NCBI RefSeq assembly: GCF_018255755.1
Contig: NZ_CP073766.1
Span: 2,542,001-2,606,000, forward strand
Direction of reading: 5' to 3'
Origin: Chitinophaga sp. HK235
Lineage (GTDB): Bacteria; Bacteroidota; Bacteroidia; Chitinophagales; Chitinophagaceae
Length of the DNA stretch: 64,000 nt
The notes beneath the pieces were generated by a model that saw only the letters and a program-made list of their open reading frames with translations, did no database searches and was not told the DNA's origin. The position numbers and the translations under genes are program-made. Positions 63,136-64,000 of this stretch are shown one piece after another (position 1 is the stretch's first letter; each line of letters begins with the position of its first letter).

Positions 63136-64000
63136 TTATTTTACAGGGTTGCGAAGCACTACCAGGTTGCCTTCCAGCGTTACCGCAGCGGCCAGGCCAT
63201 CGTGAAAGTCCACGACCTCTTCAAACTGAGGAGTGATCACCATTTTACCGCCGGCGTCGAGGAATCCCCATTCGTTGCCAATCCGAACAGCCAGCAAACC
63301 GTCGGAGAAGCGCAGATGGGAGTCTACGATGCAGTGGTCTGCCGTGTCGCACAACGGGACTTTGACAGGAGTGCGGCCATCGGTATTTAAAATATAAATA
63401 TAGCCATCACGGTTACCTTCTGCTTTACCATTTACCTGTACAAAAAAGATTCCGTTAGAGATCTCATAGGGTTGTCCTCCAAACTGTGCGGGTATCACTA
63501 TTTTACCTGCTTTGTTCATCATGCCCCAATCTCTATCCTGCTGAAAGGGCGCCCATCCATTCATAAAATCTCCCAGCCCGTCTACATCAACGGTAAACAA
63601 CAATTTGCCGGTGGTATCGATTATACCGTAGGCATATTCGGGCTCTCCTTCCGGAAGCCTGTTGTATATACGGGCCAGCTCATCGTTGCCGGACAGGGTA
63701 TCTCTTTTTTTGATCCCGCTGGCCACTACGGCCACACCGTCGGAGAAATCACGGGCATGGGGATAAACAGGCGGTATGATCCATTTACCGGTAGTGTCTG
63801 TATAGCCGTACAGGTTACCCCGGCGCACCAGCAGCAGTCCGTTATGAAAAGAATGTGGATTGGGTTTTATTTCATTATAGACGCCGCTATATATTTTGTC
63901 TATCAGCGTATCTATGCGAACAAAAGAGCTGTCCAGTGCGGTTTTACCCTGACGATCGATATATTCCCAGGTGCCGTTTTTATTGACAGCGGCACGGTTG
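63136..64000 (-). CDS. WG-repeat protein, third of three, truncated at window edge
   Basis: The frame stays open to the last base of the window (no stop is seen through the final complete codon), so the N-terminus lies outside. The visible 288 residues contain WG repeats, for example NKNGTWEYIDRQGKTALDS and RRGNLYGYTDTTGKWIIPP, ending at RNPVK. No signal peptide can be judged. It is upstream of the two other WG genes in the same direction. Confidence 0.8.
   Translation of the reverse strand, partial: NRAAVNKNGTWEYIDRQGKTALDSSFVRIDTLIDKIYSGVYNEIKPNPHSFHNGLLLVRRGNLYGYTDTTGKWIIPPVYPHARDFSDGVAVVASGIKKRDTLSGNDELARIYNRLPEGEPEYAYGIIDTTGKLLFTVDVDGLGDFMNGWAPFQQDRDWGMMNKAGKIVIPAQFGGQPYEISNGIFFVQVNGKAEGNRDGYIYILNTDGRTPVKVPLCDTADHCIVDSHLRFSDGLLAVRIGNEWGFLDAGGKMVITPQFEEVVDFHDGLAAAVTLEGNLVVLRNPVK

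Noticed and set aside
1..64000. tRNA or rRNA genes
   Set aside because: No cloverleaf-like or rRNA-like sequence was recognised in the intergenic regions.

Overview
The window looks like a chromosomal segment of a member of the Bacteroidota, most likely a Chitinophaga-like member of the Chitinophagaceae. Evidence: two complete ECF-sigma/FecR/SusC/SusD loci, a type IX secretion C-terminal sorting domain, many Bacteroidota-type families (DUF5689, DUF4846, DUF4349, WG repeats, GldB/DUF2268-like proteases), TAnnTTTG-type -7 promoter boxes and almost no Shine-Dalgarno sequences. Coding sequence is roughly half G+C by eye. No rRNA, tRNA, CRISPR array, prophage or replication origin was seen.

Layout. 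1-3.2 kb: end of a catabolic cluster (DUF1501 protein, TIM-barrel isomerase-like protein, membrane Planctomycete-type cytochrome). 3.2-7.7 kb: HPP membrane protein, a large RING/TerD-like protein and an Omp85-type barrel. 7.8-14.3 kb: a lipoprotein nuclease, a DUF5689 lipoprotein, a TonB-dependent receptor and an EEP-family phosphodiesterase, which together look like a nucleic-acid or phosphate scavenging locus. 14.3-28 kb: mostly housekeeping and single genes (xseA/xseB, DUF4846, CobW GTPase, lgt, MBL-fold hydrolase, PA2169-type bundle, a membrane patatin, DUF4349, AraC regulator, an LpxL-like acyltransferase coupled to a 47-residue membrane protein, a cold-shock protein, a QueF homologue without the catalytic cysteine, and a HEAT-like/zinc protein).

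27.9-40.7 kb: a polysaccharide-utilisation-like locus: sigma factor, FecR, SusC (with STN domain), SusD, a T9SS-sorted propeller protein and a 1191-residue glycosidase-like protein. A 369-bp element with REP-like hairpin ends sits between fecR and susC and supplies the fecR stop codon. 40.7-42.8 kb: an AT-richer two-gene insert encoding a COG3950-like ATPase and an HNH nuclease, resembling the Septu (PtuA/PtuB) defence system. 42.8-50.1 kb: di-haem peroxidase plus molybdopterin-domain protein, OmpA protein, esterase, M1 peptidase and two unknown proteins. 50.2-57.2 kb: a second sigma/FecR/SusC/SusD locus. 57.3-64 kb: a DUF2268-like protease and three consecutive WG-repeat proteins, the last running off the window.

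The two SusC proteins carry N-terminal secretin/TonB signalling domains next to FecR and ECF-sigma genes. By family knowledge this implies trans-envelope induction: ligand at the outer membrane signals through FecR to the sigma factor. The best candidates for unusual biology are the cysteine-less QueF-like protein, the hairpin-ended element inside the first locus, the Septu-like insert, the RING/TerD-like protein and several tiny or coupled reading frames.
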